Source: Sipunculus nudus (Eukaryota; Annelida; Sipuncula; Golfingiida; Sipunculidae). From it: a DNA stretch of 64,000 nucleotides. The notes beneath the pieces were generated by a model. The model was not told the origin of the DNA and made no database searches. It saw only the letters and a list, made by a program, of their open reading frames with translations. Shown here in pieces: positions 20,801 to 35,800 of the stretch. The position numbers and the translations under genes are program-made. Within the stretch, counting starts at the first letter, position 1. The number at the start of each line of letters is the position of its first letter. The stretch is from NCBI GenBank assembly GCA_026874595.1, contig CM049310.1, positions 26,647,058-26,711,057 on the forward strand. Direction: 5' to 3'.

Positions 20801-23800
20801 CATGGCTAGTCACTCATTTAGTGTTAACTTACTCTGTATCAGACTCACCTTGCTATCAATCAGACTCATCAAGTCCTTCTCATTAGGCCATTTGCTGACC
20901 TCCAGGATACTGTCCACATCTTCACGCACGAGGTCGTAATCATCCATGATACGAATGACTTCAGGCACGCCTTCCTGACCGAGCCTGATTAACGGTCGTG
21001 TCAGGGAATGCTTCATGTGGGGCAAGTAGTCCATGTTGAGTGCACGCTTATCACCACACATACTGGAAAAGAAAAGTAGTCTATGTTTAGTGCCTGCTTA
21101 TCACCACACATATTGAGAAAGAAAATTAGTCCATGTTTAGTGCACATTTATCACCACACATACTGGAAAAGAAAAGAAGTCCATGTTTAGTGCACGCTTA
21201 TCCCTACACATGGTGAAAAAGAAAATTGAGACCACCAAGTCAATCTTACATTTTTACCTACTGATTGTTTATCTCACCAAGGTCAGTTTGGTCCCATAGC
21301 AAGACTATAACAAAGAAGCTGTTATTTATAAATTAGCTTTATACAATTAGTGTGTATACAATAATCAATCTTTTACTGAACACCACCTGAGTAACTTCAC
21401 TGAGCGTAACTCATTGTAAGTGTAACTCTACAGCAGGGTTTTATTTTTGTCTATTTAATGATTTATTTTCACAAATAACTTTCCTGTGCTTTTCACTAGG
21501 TCTTTTAACAAGACTTAAAATGAACTGCACCCCTATGCTCATCAACTATTTATATTTAAAACTACTTATTCTTTTCTGCTCATTCATCTGTATTGATATA
21601 AAATACTTTTCAAACAGCAGGTATGATATGAAGTAAAGTTTTAATAGTCATGTTCATATATTAACAGTTTAATATCAAGAGACAGGTATATGTCACACAA
21701 TTTATCTATATTGGCCCACTGAATGCTTATAGAATGTTGGACAATAGGTTTCATTTCATCTTGCCATGAACATGCATAATATTCGATGGACTTGCCAATC
21801 GGTATATTTACACTCTGAATTCATAATTATAGTTTCCTCATGAACTCACTTTAGCCTCATGTGTGCCTTCAGTTCCTGCAGAATGCGGTCATTCTTGCTG
21901 CGTGTAGAATTTTTGCCAAGCCACGATGGAAAGTTGATCATCTGTCCAATGCTGCCCCTCATTGTGTCACCTGGATAAACTGTGGCAAAGATTGCCTGAA
22001 AAAATCAAATCCATAGTACTTTATACTAGAGGAAACTGGCACTGTTGGATTTGGAAGAAATAAACATGTAAAATTTGTAACTAGTTATAAATGGCACACA
22101 AAAATGAGGCAGCAATACTGTGTATATTTTCACACACATGATAAAGCATGTTTGCTTGAATTTTCAGTATTTATACAGGGGAACTGTCACCCACAGTGCT
22201 GAAGTAATTATGCCATACATTGAGTGTTATATTAATTTGTACAAAAGCTAAAGACACTTTGAGTCTAGAGGTCCTCAATTCACACTGAAACAGGTCTTCC
22301 CAGATTATTAAATGGCTAGAAAGTATAGATGGTTTCAAAATTACTTATTATTCATGGTAAAGACAATTAATTAAATGAATTGCATTTTCGCATCCTTCAG
22401 TAAATCTGGCCCTGGTCTTACCTCTACTGGAAGGAGGCTCCAGTTGCTGCCGCTGCGTATAGACTTCTCAAATATATCAGCCTGGGCAAGGCTATCAGCT
22501 GTCCTTGACAAGAGGTCAAGGTGCTTTTTTATATCACCTCTACAATACACATAAAATATTTATTACAAGAAACAAAAATTGATGCAATGCTTAAAATGTG
22601 TACATAAATATTACATCTGGTTTAATATAATAATAATATTTACTATTCCATCTACGTTGCACAATATTAATTTACAAATGATATCATATAATCAAATACC
22701 CTGTCTAAAATACACATGCAATTGTATATACAGCTGAAATTCTCTTTACATTATCTCTTGTATGAATACACTTCAACATCACTTAAAATATATAAATACT
22801 TTCACAGATGGGTTTGTATAGAACCCTTTCTGCCGCTGTCTCACTTATATGCCTCCTCATTTATACCTGATCATTCTGTTTTATATACTGTTAAAAATTA
22901 AAAAACTGCAACTTCTACATGGCTACTTAAATGGCTATTTCTCAGAAGAAGCAATGCATGCAGCTATAAAAGATCAAAATAAGATACAGCATGTGTTAAA
23001 TCCTCCATGTAAATATTTTTCTTTCCTCATATATAACAAACAGACATTCTCAGCACAGAAGAGAGATAAAAACAAGCCACATTTATGTGACATCACATTT
23101 ATTTAAATACAATGTGTAAAACAAATTTCTGACCAGTAATTTGGAAAGAAATTTCAATGATTTTCAAATGTCCATATACTGTGAAAATGTACAATGACTA
23201 CATGATTTAAAACTTGAATTGTTTAAGCTATAACAAATAATTTAAATTTGTTGTGTCAAACAATTTCCTTGAATAACTGAATAAATATCACAGGTCACCC
23301 AAAATGAACAGTGTCATACACAGATAATATACCTTTACATGATAATGTTAAAAATAATCAGTTTCAGCTGCTCTCACCTTGCTGCGTAAGGTGTTACAAA
23401 TGGATAGTTTTCTTGAACAAACAGTGGACCGATGCTGTAATCATGGAAGAACAGCTCTGTCTTGTCATGGATGGACATGCCTGCCGTCTCCTCACCACCA
23501 ACAAACACTTTCCGACAAACATCAAAAGGACCCTACAGATATAAAGTTTATTTCCCTATCAGCTTATATACAATAAAAAGACATTGTTTGATTTGATGCC
23601 TTATAATCAGAAAAAAGAAGGTTACTTAACTTTTTTTAAAAATATACAACAACAATATGTATCTTTCTTACCAGTTTCATATCTTTCTTGGCTTTCTTTG
23701 CATCTGCTTTGAGCTGTTCGTATGTCAGGCTGGTCTCCTGGGCACTCCACATGGACAGGTTGTGGATCACCTGAAGTCATGAATATTCATGTGACAGACA

Positions 23801-26800
23801 CTGCAGAACTACAGATAGTTCCACTGGTTTCTGTCATGGTTCACACCACAAATAGTAAGCTGTGGCAGGACTTCTTTGAAGCTCTTATTATGAACCAATG
23901 TGATGATAATGACTGACATTTGCTGCATCAGGACAATTTTACTGTAATTTCTTTGAGTTGAAATTGCTACTTTTACATGGTACACAGTAAATGAACAAGA
24001 CACAGGACGGATCTAGACTATTATCTAGACTAATGCTACAATATGGACTGGTGCTATCCATTATATAAAATTCAGAAATATTCTCTGGGAGCCAATCAAT
24101 TAAATCATTTTTTTTTAACAGACCTGCCTCAGCCAAGCAAATGTCACAGTTACCTAATGCCATTTCTTTACTCTCTTACCTCACCATCTTTCTTAAATCA
24201 TTTCACACAAAAGTGGGATCCAGTGGTGTGCAAACATTCTTATTAAATTAGGCTTTGCATGCAGTTCAAGTGAGAATCATTTCATATGAAACAAAAAAAC
24301 TTTGAAATATAAGAAATTTAATAATAAATCATATTATATTTTATATTTGTCTGTATATTATGTGTGAATGTGCAAGACAATACTTAAAATTCCCTAAATA
24401 TGAGGAAGAATATTCTTTCCCTACATGTCTGCTGCTGGCCTTGTTCTCACCTGTCTGACATCCTGGTTGGCTGCTCCAATGATCTCATTCAGTGCATTAG
24501 GAGGCAGCTTAAGTCCCTCTCTGTATGCAATGGACATCATCGCTGCCTGGAAACCATACAACACAACTAAATTAAAATTAAAGAAATATACTGCTGTCAT
24601 GCCATGCTATATTCAATGTCAAATACGGAAACAAACACTTAAACTGGCATGATTTACCTGGTTTAGCCAAAGACCACATGACTGGTTTTTTTATGTAAGC
24701 AACTGTGTACTTATATTACCTCTTTCAAGTATATACATTAAGCACCTGAACAAACCTGGCTGTTTCTCTTCTTTTGACTTCAAAGGTGCCATTATAAGTT
24801 AATAATATTTTAATCAATATTATTATTACTATTATTATTGAAAATAGTATTCTGTCTTCAGATAATTATTGTATTCATTTCACTGTCATTACTCAGAAGT
24901 TTACACATTATAAACATAATGATTTTTTTTAACCTTACACAAAACTGTAGGAAAGTCGATTTTACCACTGATTTTACTATTCCCAGTTACCTCTTTCTAT
25001 GAACATTTGGTATTACCTTTATTTGTTCAACCCGAGGCCTCTGGAACCTCAAGTCAAAGCAGTAGTTAGCAAGGGATCGGATCTTCTGGTGTTGTCTGTC
25101 GTTACACATACAGATGATGGGGATCTTGCTGTTTTTAATCAAAGCTATCAGCTCCTGTAAGGAAGAAGTCACACATTTACATAAGGCTGCCAACCATACT
25201 GTTTAAATAACTCATAATCCATTTGCAACCAATCAGAATGGGTGAACTAGAATTGTTGTTTTTGCAGTTGCAAAAACAGACATATGTCTCCAACAGCTCC
25301 CCCCCCCCTATTGACCATCCCCAAATTGAGGTTATAAGTTTTGCACTATCTCAAAAGTATCTCAAGAGTTTCTGAAAACATAAATCTTCAGATCTGACTG
25401 GTCATCACTTTTGAAACTCTTCCAAATACTTTGTTTCTCAAATTTCAAGGTTCAAGAGAAATGTATACTATATGTGGTCTTTTATGAATATAAACTACTT
25501 TTGGATTGAATTTAGATGTAGGGGTGTCAAACAGTAATGATACCTTAAGGTGAGTGCCGTATAAAATACCTGTACACCGCCCCTGTCCTCGTTGCCTGCC
25601 ATGCCGTCCACCTCGTCCATCACAAGGCAGTGCTTCTGACCTTCATTATTCCCACTCTTGCCACCTGGTGTCAAAAAGATGAATCAATCATAAAACAGAC
25701 AAACTTTCATGTGCAAGCCATGTCGCATGTCACCATGAATACTGCTAATATCAAATACTTCTCTGTTTGTCACAACACTGTTGTACTGATATGACCTAGC
25801 ATTTACTGAATGAAGGGATGACTCTTTACAGCTGGCCTTTCTGTAAAAGGTATTTGGCATAACAGCTGTTTCTACAGGAATGTTTACATGATTATCTTGT
25901 GGGCAGATACCGGCAGATGTAATCTTATTATCAAATTAATATTTGCTTGGTCAACCAAATCTTACTTTACCTTTACACGTTACACCTTTACCAGATATGA
26001 TTAAAATTATCTTTTTTTGCATGAAGTCAAGAGTTCAAACGATTGCAATGGCATTTTAATTTAAAGAAAAAACATTCTGAAATCCTGAATCAAAATTGGT
26101 GATAAGTGTACATAATTTTGCAATTTATTTTACATTCCATGATAAACAATTTTGACTTTGGTAAAGAATCATTCTGCCAACAAATTATGAAACCCTTCAA
26201 ACAAGTATCATGAAGAAATTAGGAGCAGATTATAACAATCAGTAGTGTAGAATAGACTTTTCAAGATTAGGATAGAAGCCCTGATAAGGTATATACCATG
26301 AGACAGGGTCCACCTACCCATGTAGTCCACCAGCGTGTGATTATTTAAGGCTTCAGACACTGTGGTCTCTAAACTCTTCTTACTCCTTGTGTCTGACGCG
26401 TTCAGCTCGACAAATGAGTATCCTGCTTCCTGGTGTGGAGTAGAACAAAGAAAAAATACTATTAAAAGGTGATATTTTAAATATTATTATCTTCTCATAC
26501 AAGTTAACTCAGGTGTGATGCAGGTCAATGAAACCAACAATGATAAAAGGGTATCTTGTAATTTTAGTACCAGGGATTCAAATTAATAGTTAAATAATTC
26601 TTCATAATCACTATGTAGTGTTCACACTTTTAACAATTTTTGTTTAAATTTTTTTTTCTTGTTAACATAAATCATGTCTTATATCTGTAATTGTTTAAAG
26701 GGCACACAAGGATTAAGTAGTGTCAACATCACTAGAATAACTAAGTATGACTGTAAATATTAATTTGAATACTTAAAGTACCCTATCACAGAAGTACACA

Positions 26801-29800
26801 GCATTTAATACCACCATGAGCCATGTTAAAACTGTCCCTACAATTCTGATATAGTTCTTTTTGCTGTCAAGGGGCTGTCAAGGGAAAGCTTCTATATAGC
26901 TGAATCATACTCTTGTAAATGATATCAGTGAAATTCCATACTCCACTCTGATATGATTTAAGCAACTAAAACACTGAAACATTCCACAAAAATAAATAAA
27001 TTTTGAAATAAAAATAACTGTCATATCAAAATAACTATGTTTTTCTTTTATACAGAACTACATAGATGGAGTCTTTTATTTATTAGAAAACAAGCCATCT
27101 CAACTGGTTGCCTGGTTATCATACCTTACAGACCAAGGTGGCTGTGGTTGTCTTGCCGACACCTGGAGGACCTGAGAGGAGAGCTGCCTTGTGACCGGAG
27201 CCGTCATCACTGAACTTGTTGACTACAAAACAAGACTACCATAATTACACACACCACATCTCGGGTTTGACTGATTAATGATCTCTTGTTTTCTTGTTTT
27301 AAATCACACATTATTAAAACGAACATTTTTTCTAAAAAATTTGATATTACATTAGATTTAAATTATAATCACAACATCCATGTTTCCACATGTGTATGGT
27401 TCAGTCTCTGAGACAGAAAGTGAACAGTAAAAATTCATCATTAGCTAAAAATATTATATAAATACATTTATTAAGATAAGTTTTAGCAAGCACTAATAAT
27501 ATTATTGCATTTATTACAAAAATTTAAGAGTGTCTCAATTCAGGAACTGGCATTCTCACATCATTCTTCCTCCTGTTTACTTTTCTTCAGAAACTGACAA
27601 TACAAAGGCAATGATTATAAAACAAGACTTCAATTGTGTAATAGCGTGACTGGTACACTTACACACAGGCTTCTTCCCTGCTGCCCTGTTTCTGTGCCAG
27701 TTATTCAACCAATGCAACAACTTCCTTGCACAGCTCTTATCCCCCTGCTGTCCAATGATATTCTTCAATGATTGTGGCTTATATTTATCCACCCAGAGTA
27801 AGCTCTCCCCTGATTGGCTCTCTTTTTTCTTGGGGCTGAAAGTCTTTTGAGAGCTAGTTGATGATTGGCTTCCCTGGCTACTTGTCTTGGGTGATTCTGC
27901 AGGTTTGGCTTTGAACTTTCCTAACACTGCCAGAGATTCCTCTTTCTTTGGAGTTGAAACTGAAGGTGTTTTTATAGGAGTCTTTGATTCTGTTTTCTTC
28001 TTTAACTCTTTCTGAACACAAATAAAAAATATATTACATAATATGCTGAGTTAGAATTTGCAATCTGTTATAATTTAAACATTACATTCCATGTCAAGAT
28101 AATATGCTCTTTGATGAGTCAGACATTTTGTAAGACATTTTACTCTTTTCATTAACAACAAAGAAATGGTTCCTACATATCTAATACTGTGTGCCTCGTG
28201 TTTTTTTTTTAATTTAGTGCAGCATTGCTCACCTCTTCAACAGGCAATAAAACATCATCCAAATTACTGCTTTATTACTATAACTATGAACAGCAACTAT
28301 GGGATTGTTTTAAGCTGGTGACTTAGTCTGTCTTGGAAGCAGCAAGTTTTTAACTTTTCTTATATTGCTTTAAAAACAATGATGCCCCAGATAGTGGAGA
28401 CTACCTTTACTTCAGCCTCTGCAGCTATTTCATATTTAGATCTTTTTCCTGGTAAAGTCCTGATTAAGTTGAACAGACCATCTTCATCAAGAACTTTTGT
28501 ACCAAAACCCTCAGCCTGAAACAGAAAACAAATCCTGAATAAATTGACAAAATAATTAATAATTATATTTATAAAGGCTTATAAAATATTATTTTGCATA
28601 CAACAGTATTTCATGTGATAAAAATGTCTAAGGAAGCACTATGTCAAAAACCTCAGACTGTACATCATATATAAATCAAATGATAACAGAATAGCAAATT
28701 CTGCAGTCAAATGGTTATTCAAACTATGGACATTCATGTTTTGTAAATCACCACCTTTTTAGTCTTGGACTCCCCAGGGTCTCGACCAATCACAATATAG
28801 CTCGTCTTCTTACTGATGGACCCTGTCACCTTGCCTCCGTAACGTTCCACCAGGGTCTTGGCTTCATCACGCTCCACAGACTCCAGCACACCGGTAATGA
28901 CAAAGGTCAAGCCCTCCAAACAGTTATCAGCTCCCTGTGACATGGACAACAGAAATTATAGGATCAACCACAGACACAAAGTCAGCCAGTATGATCTGAT
29001 CCCACATAAAAGATATCCAAGATAATTATATAAAGATCTATATCTACTGAAGATCAAGGCTTTATATTTCCCACAACACATTAAATTAATGGCCGAGCAT
29101 TGGCCTCAACTTGACAATTTTATTATTCTGAAAGTGATCACAAAGAATATGATATGAGGTAAAATAAAATGTTTTGGTAATTTATTCATTCTTACAATAT
29201 ATAATAATAAAATAACCCTAAAAGTAAAATTAAAATTTCATAAATAAAAAATATAAGAGTTCAATAAATGATAGACAAATATTAATCCTCTGCCATATCA
29301 TACTGTACTTCAGAATCATTATATGTTATATCATTAAAATGAACACCATGTATTCCTTTTATAGTTTACATATATGTTTATACAGTTTATTCCTGATCAT
29401 GATGTATCATCATCTGTAATGTTTTACCTGAGGTATTTCTTTAGACCCCAGTGCTTTGGGACCCTCTCTGTGTAGGTATGCTCTGTAACTGGACTTGCTC
29501 CTCTGCAGAGGAGTCTTGTCATCAGGGCTGGTACTCTACAAAATTAAAACACATAAGTTAACATTACACACAAACATTATAGTTAATATTAGTAAGCTTC
29601 ACAAAAAAGTGATTACAAGTGCTCACAAGTCAACTACTGGTGTATTCTACTTTTGAAAATGATCTGTTCTACCATTACAAATTTTAAATATTTCAATATA
29701 CTCTGTAGAAATTTTATTGACACAAAATTCACAAGCTGAAATTTTTCAAATTCATAAATTAAACAAATGAAAGATCTTTAAATTATCATCAAACCAATTA

Positions 29801-32800
29801 GTAAATGATTCATGGTAAACTCTATCTTACATATATCTGAAAGCAATAATGACATTCTGTGTTGCAGAACTGCATACAAAACAAGAGAACCACCACCCAA
29901 CCGGACATGACATAACTGTGTTTCTGAATGTACATCTGGCAGACTGTCACCTACATTGGAATCATAAAGGCTAACTAGGAAAGAACACCTGCTTCATTCT
30001 TAATTGGTGATGTGAATGTCCAAGTATTACCAAATGTCTTCTTTACTGACAAACAATGAGCTGTTCAATGTTTCAATTAAAATTTGATTTAGTTTTCTTA
30101 CAAATCAAAACTAGCATTTCTCAACAGTCTCACGAACATAGTTCTGTAACTTATGAAAGTCACATGAACAATTTCTAGGCTGAACAGTTTTTAAGATACT
30201 TACTGTTCCTTTTTCTGGTGTGACCTTCTTTTCAGATGTAAGGGGAGGTGTCTTTTTGGGTGTTACCTGAGGAGAAAGGAATAATTATCTCCTCATCATA
30301 ATTAAAAACAAGAGCACTGCAAATAGTGCATAATATGCCTACTGCATATCTTGTGACCTCTGACCTCATTAAATTTGTGTCAATTTCTCTAAGAAGGTAA
30401 TTCAGATGAGAAACTGTATTGGTTAATATTCATGAGTTTCATGAAAATCCATACAACTTCTAGTAAGTCATTACATTCTGGTGACCTCTGACCTCATAAA
30501 ATATGCATGCATTTCCTAGAAATCAAACTTCTGTGAGATATATTGTTTAATATTTCTGTTGAGTTTTATTAAAATCCATCATAATCTTTTAAAGTTATTG
30601 CAACATCACCAGAAAAGTAGCCAAGTGACCTCTGACCTTATTAAATATGCCTGGATTTTGCACATACCCCTGGCAAGATAATCTATTGGTAAGTAGTTAT
30701 GGTGAGTTTTGTGAAAATCAATCATAAGCCCTGGTAGGTTATCATGGGAACACTAAAAGTTAACAGACGGAAGAACAAAAAAAATGTCCCATCATAGACA
30801 ATCATATAATAAAAACTTGTGTCATATTTACAAACTAGATGTGTCGGAACAACACGAATGACCCCACCTGGAGCAAATTAGAAATATTTGTTAAATTTTA
30901 AAAAAAATTTTAAGTTCAGGAGGTGTCGTATAGTCAAAAGTAGGTCAAAATGCAAACTCGATCTGTAACGGGTCATTATCAAGCAACACACCAAAAATCA
31001 GGCCAGTATATGCAGGCATTGTAAAAAAAAGTCCATACATGTGCATTTTTCATAAAAATTTCTGTCTTTCATGAAATTTTCTATATTCAGGACCTGTCAT
31101 ATGGTCCAAAATAGGTCAACTGGGACGAAATGCGAACTTGATCTGTAATTGGTCATTATGCACCCACAGACAAAACATTAGGCCAGTATCTGTTAGCATT
31201 GCATTGCGAAACTAGAATATTAGCAAAAGTTGATAATCAGTTATAAATTCAAATTGGAGAGGTAAGTACCATGTTTCATAACAATATACCAAATGCTTTC
31301 TGAGAAATAAGCTCCTAAGTTTTTTTCTATACTAAGCTCTGTGACCTTGAAAAGTAGGTCAAGATCACCCATCTTTGAACTTGACCAAGATTTTGTGAAA
31401 ATCATGCAATAGCACTGAAGAAATAAAGTTCCTGTGTTGAATACCTTGGGAGATATCCTGCACAAAAGGCCAAAATTGAGAAATCTGATAAAAATTCATT
31501 AACAATTCAGATATGGTAGTTGGTGCCATGAAAATTGTGCAGCACATACAGACCATCATTCCAAATGTAAGTTTTGTGAAAATCCACACAATGGTTCCTG
31601 AGATATAAGCTTCTGAGTGTTTTTGTATAATCAGCTCTAAAACAAAGAAAAATAGGTCAAAGTCACCCATCTTTGCACTTGACCAAGATTTTGTTGATAT
31701 ACATCTTCACTGATGAAATAAAATTCCAACAGTGAATCCCTTTAGAGATATCCCGCTCACAAGGTAAAAGTTAACGGACACGGGATGGACGGACACCGGA
31801 CGGACGGACAGATGGACGGACGGACAGATGGATAGCTTAGGTGATGACAATAGCCCATCAGCCTATGAGCTGAGGGCTAAAAAAGGCTGTACATGTACAT
31901 TTGTCATGAAAATTTCTATTTTTCATGAAATTTTCTATGTTTAGGACGCGTAAAACAATCAAAAGTGGGTCAACTGGGACGAAAACGCGAACTTGATCTA
32001 TAACTGGTCATTATCTGCCCACACATAAAAAATCAGGACGGTATCTGCAGGCATTGCGAAAAAAGTCCGTACATGTGCACTTGTCATGAAAATTTATATT
32101 TGTCATGAAATTTTCTATGTTAGGGCACCGTCAAACATTCAAAAGTAGGTCAACTAGGACAAAACGTAAACTAAATCTGTAACTGGTCATTAGCTACCCA
32201 TACACCAAAAATCAGGCCCGTATCTGCAGGCATTGCCAAAAAAGTCTGTACATGTACACTTGTCATGAAAATTTAGATTTTTCATGAAATTTTCTTTGAT
32301 AGGGCACCGTCAAACTGTCAAAAGTAGGTCAACTGGGGCAAAATGCGAACTCGATCTGTAACTGGTCATTATCTGCCCACACACCAAAAATCAGGCCCCT
32401 ATCTGGAGGCACTGCGAAAAAAGTCTGTACATGTGCAAATTTCCATGAAAATTTCTATTTATAATGAAATTTTCTATGTTCAGGAGCCGTCAAAAGGTCA
32501 AAAGTAGGTCAACCGGGAGGAAACGCAAACTTGATCTGTAACTAGTCATTATCTGCCCTTACACCAAAAATCAGGCCCGAATCTGGAGGCATTGCCAAAA
32601 AAAGTCTGTACACGTGCACTTGTCATGAAAATTTATATTTTTCATGAAATTTTCTATGTCAGGGCACTGCCAAACGGTCAAAAGTAGGTCAACTGGGACA
32701 AAACGCAAACTTGATCTGTAACTAGTCATTAACTGCCCACACACCAAACATCAGGTCAATATCTGCAGGCATTGCAAAAAAAAAGTCCGTACATGTGTAT

Positions 32801-35800
32801 TTGTCATGAAAATTTCTATATTTCATGAAATTTTCTAAGTTTAGGAGCTGTAAAACGGTCAAAAGTAAGTCAACCAGGAGGAAACACGTACTTGATCTGT
32901 AACTGGTCATTATCTGCCTACACACCAAAAATCAGGCCAATATCTGCAGGCATTGCGAAAAAAAGTCTGTACAACTGTTCGATTTTGGAATGACGAACAT
33001 GGGTGAAACTATATGCCCCGGCTTCTTTGTGGCGCAGGCATAAAAAATTAAGTCAAGCTCAATAAATTCAATCCCATTAAGAAAGGTTCTGAACAAATTG
33101 TGTTATAATTAGTAACTGTAGGTTATGTACAAGGCAGAGCTGTGTCTTTACAAATGTTAGAGGACTCGCTGAACTCTCATATTTTGTTCAAAATATATAT
33201 TGATTTTTCCACATAAAGCAGTGTATATGCGGAGTGACCCTGTTGACAGGATTGACAAAATCAAATATATAATATTTTAAATGATACATACATGTCACAT
33301 TACAACAGCACCTAATATTATCCATATATAGGTATGATTATCCACAGGACCGAGAGATATATTTAACCATTAAAGACTGACTGTCACATATGTTCTGATA
33401 AATAATCAGTATAGATACTATTGAAATTATTTTTTTTATTTTCATTTATTTTTTATAATTTTTTTTTATTGAAAAATGCCTAAGGGTGTATATCTGCAGA
33501 ATTCCATTTCTGTTTTGGACTACATCACAGAGTTTTCCTGGCAATCTGTACTGCACCAATGGGTACTGTGTGTAATCATCCGGATCCTCACTGCTAGGTC
33601 ATAACACTAAGGAATCCCCAAAAGGGGCACTTGTTTGTGAGTGAAACAATTCTGGGGCACACACAGCCCTTCCATTAAGCCTGCAGAGCTCTCACCATGA
33701 ATGTGAACAATCAGACCACTCAGCTGGGTTTCAAGCACATGTTTTTCTCACTTTGAGTCATGTACTGTGCAAGTCCATACAGTTATGTGTAATTATTATG
33801 CAGGAAAACAGCCAATCTATTTCTTTTATCTTGATTTCAACATCTGCCAAGGATGGTTGGAAGGAAGGTGAGTAAGCAAGAAACTCTAGGAAAACTATTT
33901 TTCACTTGGTAACCCAACTGATGTAAATAGTTCATTCACATCAAGTTACATTTTCTGAGAAACAACAACAAGTGACCCAGGGGTCATGACGCTCAGCTGA
34001 CCAGGAAGACATTGACAAAAGTAATTTTATCATCTGAATGTCAAATTTGAATGAAATACTTTTTCCAAACTTGACCTTTTGTATAAAATCATCCAATATT
34101 CATTGGGGTACTATGGAGCTCTGTAGCATGAAGGATATGGGTAACAGACACCTATTTTCAAGGTTTACAAGATGACTTTTCAGGGGTCTCCCAGCATGTC
34201 AAAAAATAAAATTCTAGGTCCAGTTATTATGATTTGTGCCCTGTTAACAAATCCAAATGTTTATTCTGGGGGGTATTTCAAAGCCGCATAGGATGAAGGA
34301 TATGGGTAACAGAGATGTTATTTCAGGTGCACAAGGAGACTTTTCAGGGGCCTCCCAGTATATCAAGAAAGGAGATTCTAGGTCAAGTCATTATAATTTG
34401 TGCTCTGTTAACAGAAGACCAAATCTTTATTCTGGGGAGTACTTCGGAGCCCCAGAGCATGAAGGATATGGGTAACAGGGACCTTATTTCGGGTTTCCAT
34501 GTAGACCTTTTATGGGCTTCCCTGGAGGTGAGGACAGACGATTCTAGGTCCAGTCATTATGATTTGTGCCCTGTTAATATATGACCAAATCTTTATTCTG
34601 GGGGGTACTTCAGAGCCCCATAGCTTACAGAATATGGGTAACAGGGACCTTATTTCGGGTTTCCATGTAGACCTTTTATGGGCTTCCCTGGAGGTGAGGA
34701 GAGAAGATTCTAGGTCCAGTCATTATGATTTGTGCCCTGTTTACAGATGACCAAATGTTTAAAGATCACAAAAGTAGAGAAAAATAAATCGTAAAAAATA
34801 AAAAAAATATAGGTGGCACCACCAATCTCCAGAAATTGATGAAACACTCCATGATCAATATCCATGCAAAGAATCATGGTGATTAATGCATTAGTTGTTC
34901 AGATACTTGAGCTTTTGTATTAAATTTTGCATTATTGTGGGGGGTACTTCAGAACCCTATAGCTCGAAGAATATAGGTCACAGTGACCTAATTTCAGGTT
35001 TACAAGGAGAATTTCCATAGACCTCCCAGGATTTCAAGTAAGAAGATTCCCGGTCTAGTGGTTACAATTTGTGCCCTGTTAACAGACAGACGCCTGGATG
35101 GCCGGACAGACAACGGACAAAAGGTGATCCCTACAGCTCAGATGACTTTCAGTCAGCTGAGCTAAAAATTGAAAAAATAGAGGTGGCGCCACCAGAATGC
35201 AGAAACTGATGAAACATTTCATGATCAATATCCATGCAAAGAATCATGGTGATCAATATCATAATTGTTCAGATACTTGAGCTTTTGTATCAAATTTTCC
35301 ATTATTCTGGGGGGTACTTCGGAGCCCCATAGCTCAGAGGTTATGGGTGACAGAGACCTAATTTCAAGTTTTTAAGGAGACTTTTCATGGGCCTCTCAGC
35401 ATGTCAAGAGAGAAGATTCTAGGTCCAGTTGTTAAGATTTGTGCCATGTTAACAGATGACCGCATCTTATGAGGTCTCAAAAATAGAGAAAAAAATTTGT
35501 AAAAATAAAAAAAATACAGGTGGCGCCACCATACTGCAGAAACTGATTACACATTCCATGATCAATATCCATGCAAAGAATCATGGTGATCACTGCAATA
35601 GTTGTTTAGATACTTGAGCTTTTGTATCAAATTGTCCATTATTCTGAGGGATACTTCAGATGACTTACAGTCAGCTGAGCTAAAAACACTTAATGGTCAA
35701 TATCCATGCAAAGAATCATGATGATCTCCGTATTAGTTGTTCAGATACTTCAGCTTTTGTATCAAATTGTCCATTATTCTGAGGGATACTTCAGAGTCCT

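Larger units (their letters stand above)
21216..30203. other. RFC1 introns without recognised elements
   Basis: Introns or intron parts at 21216-21849, 21996-22421, 22540-23377, 23771-24450, 24547-25016, 25155-25569, 25665-26317, 26430-27124, 27223-27662, 28012-28404, 28935-29427 and 29536-30203 are AT-rich, unique-looking and free of TE signatures apart from a short C run at 25302-25310. I see no extra exon or RNA gene in them. Confidence 0.5.

Noticed and set aside
27577-27927. 116-residue minus-strand frame as a complete protein
   Set aside because: It is the major part of the RFC1 exon 27663-28011 read past its GTAAGT donor and started at an internal GTG.
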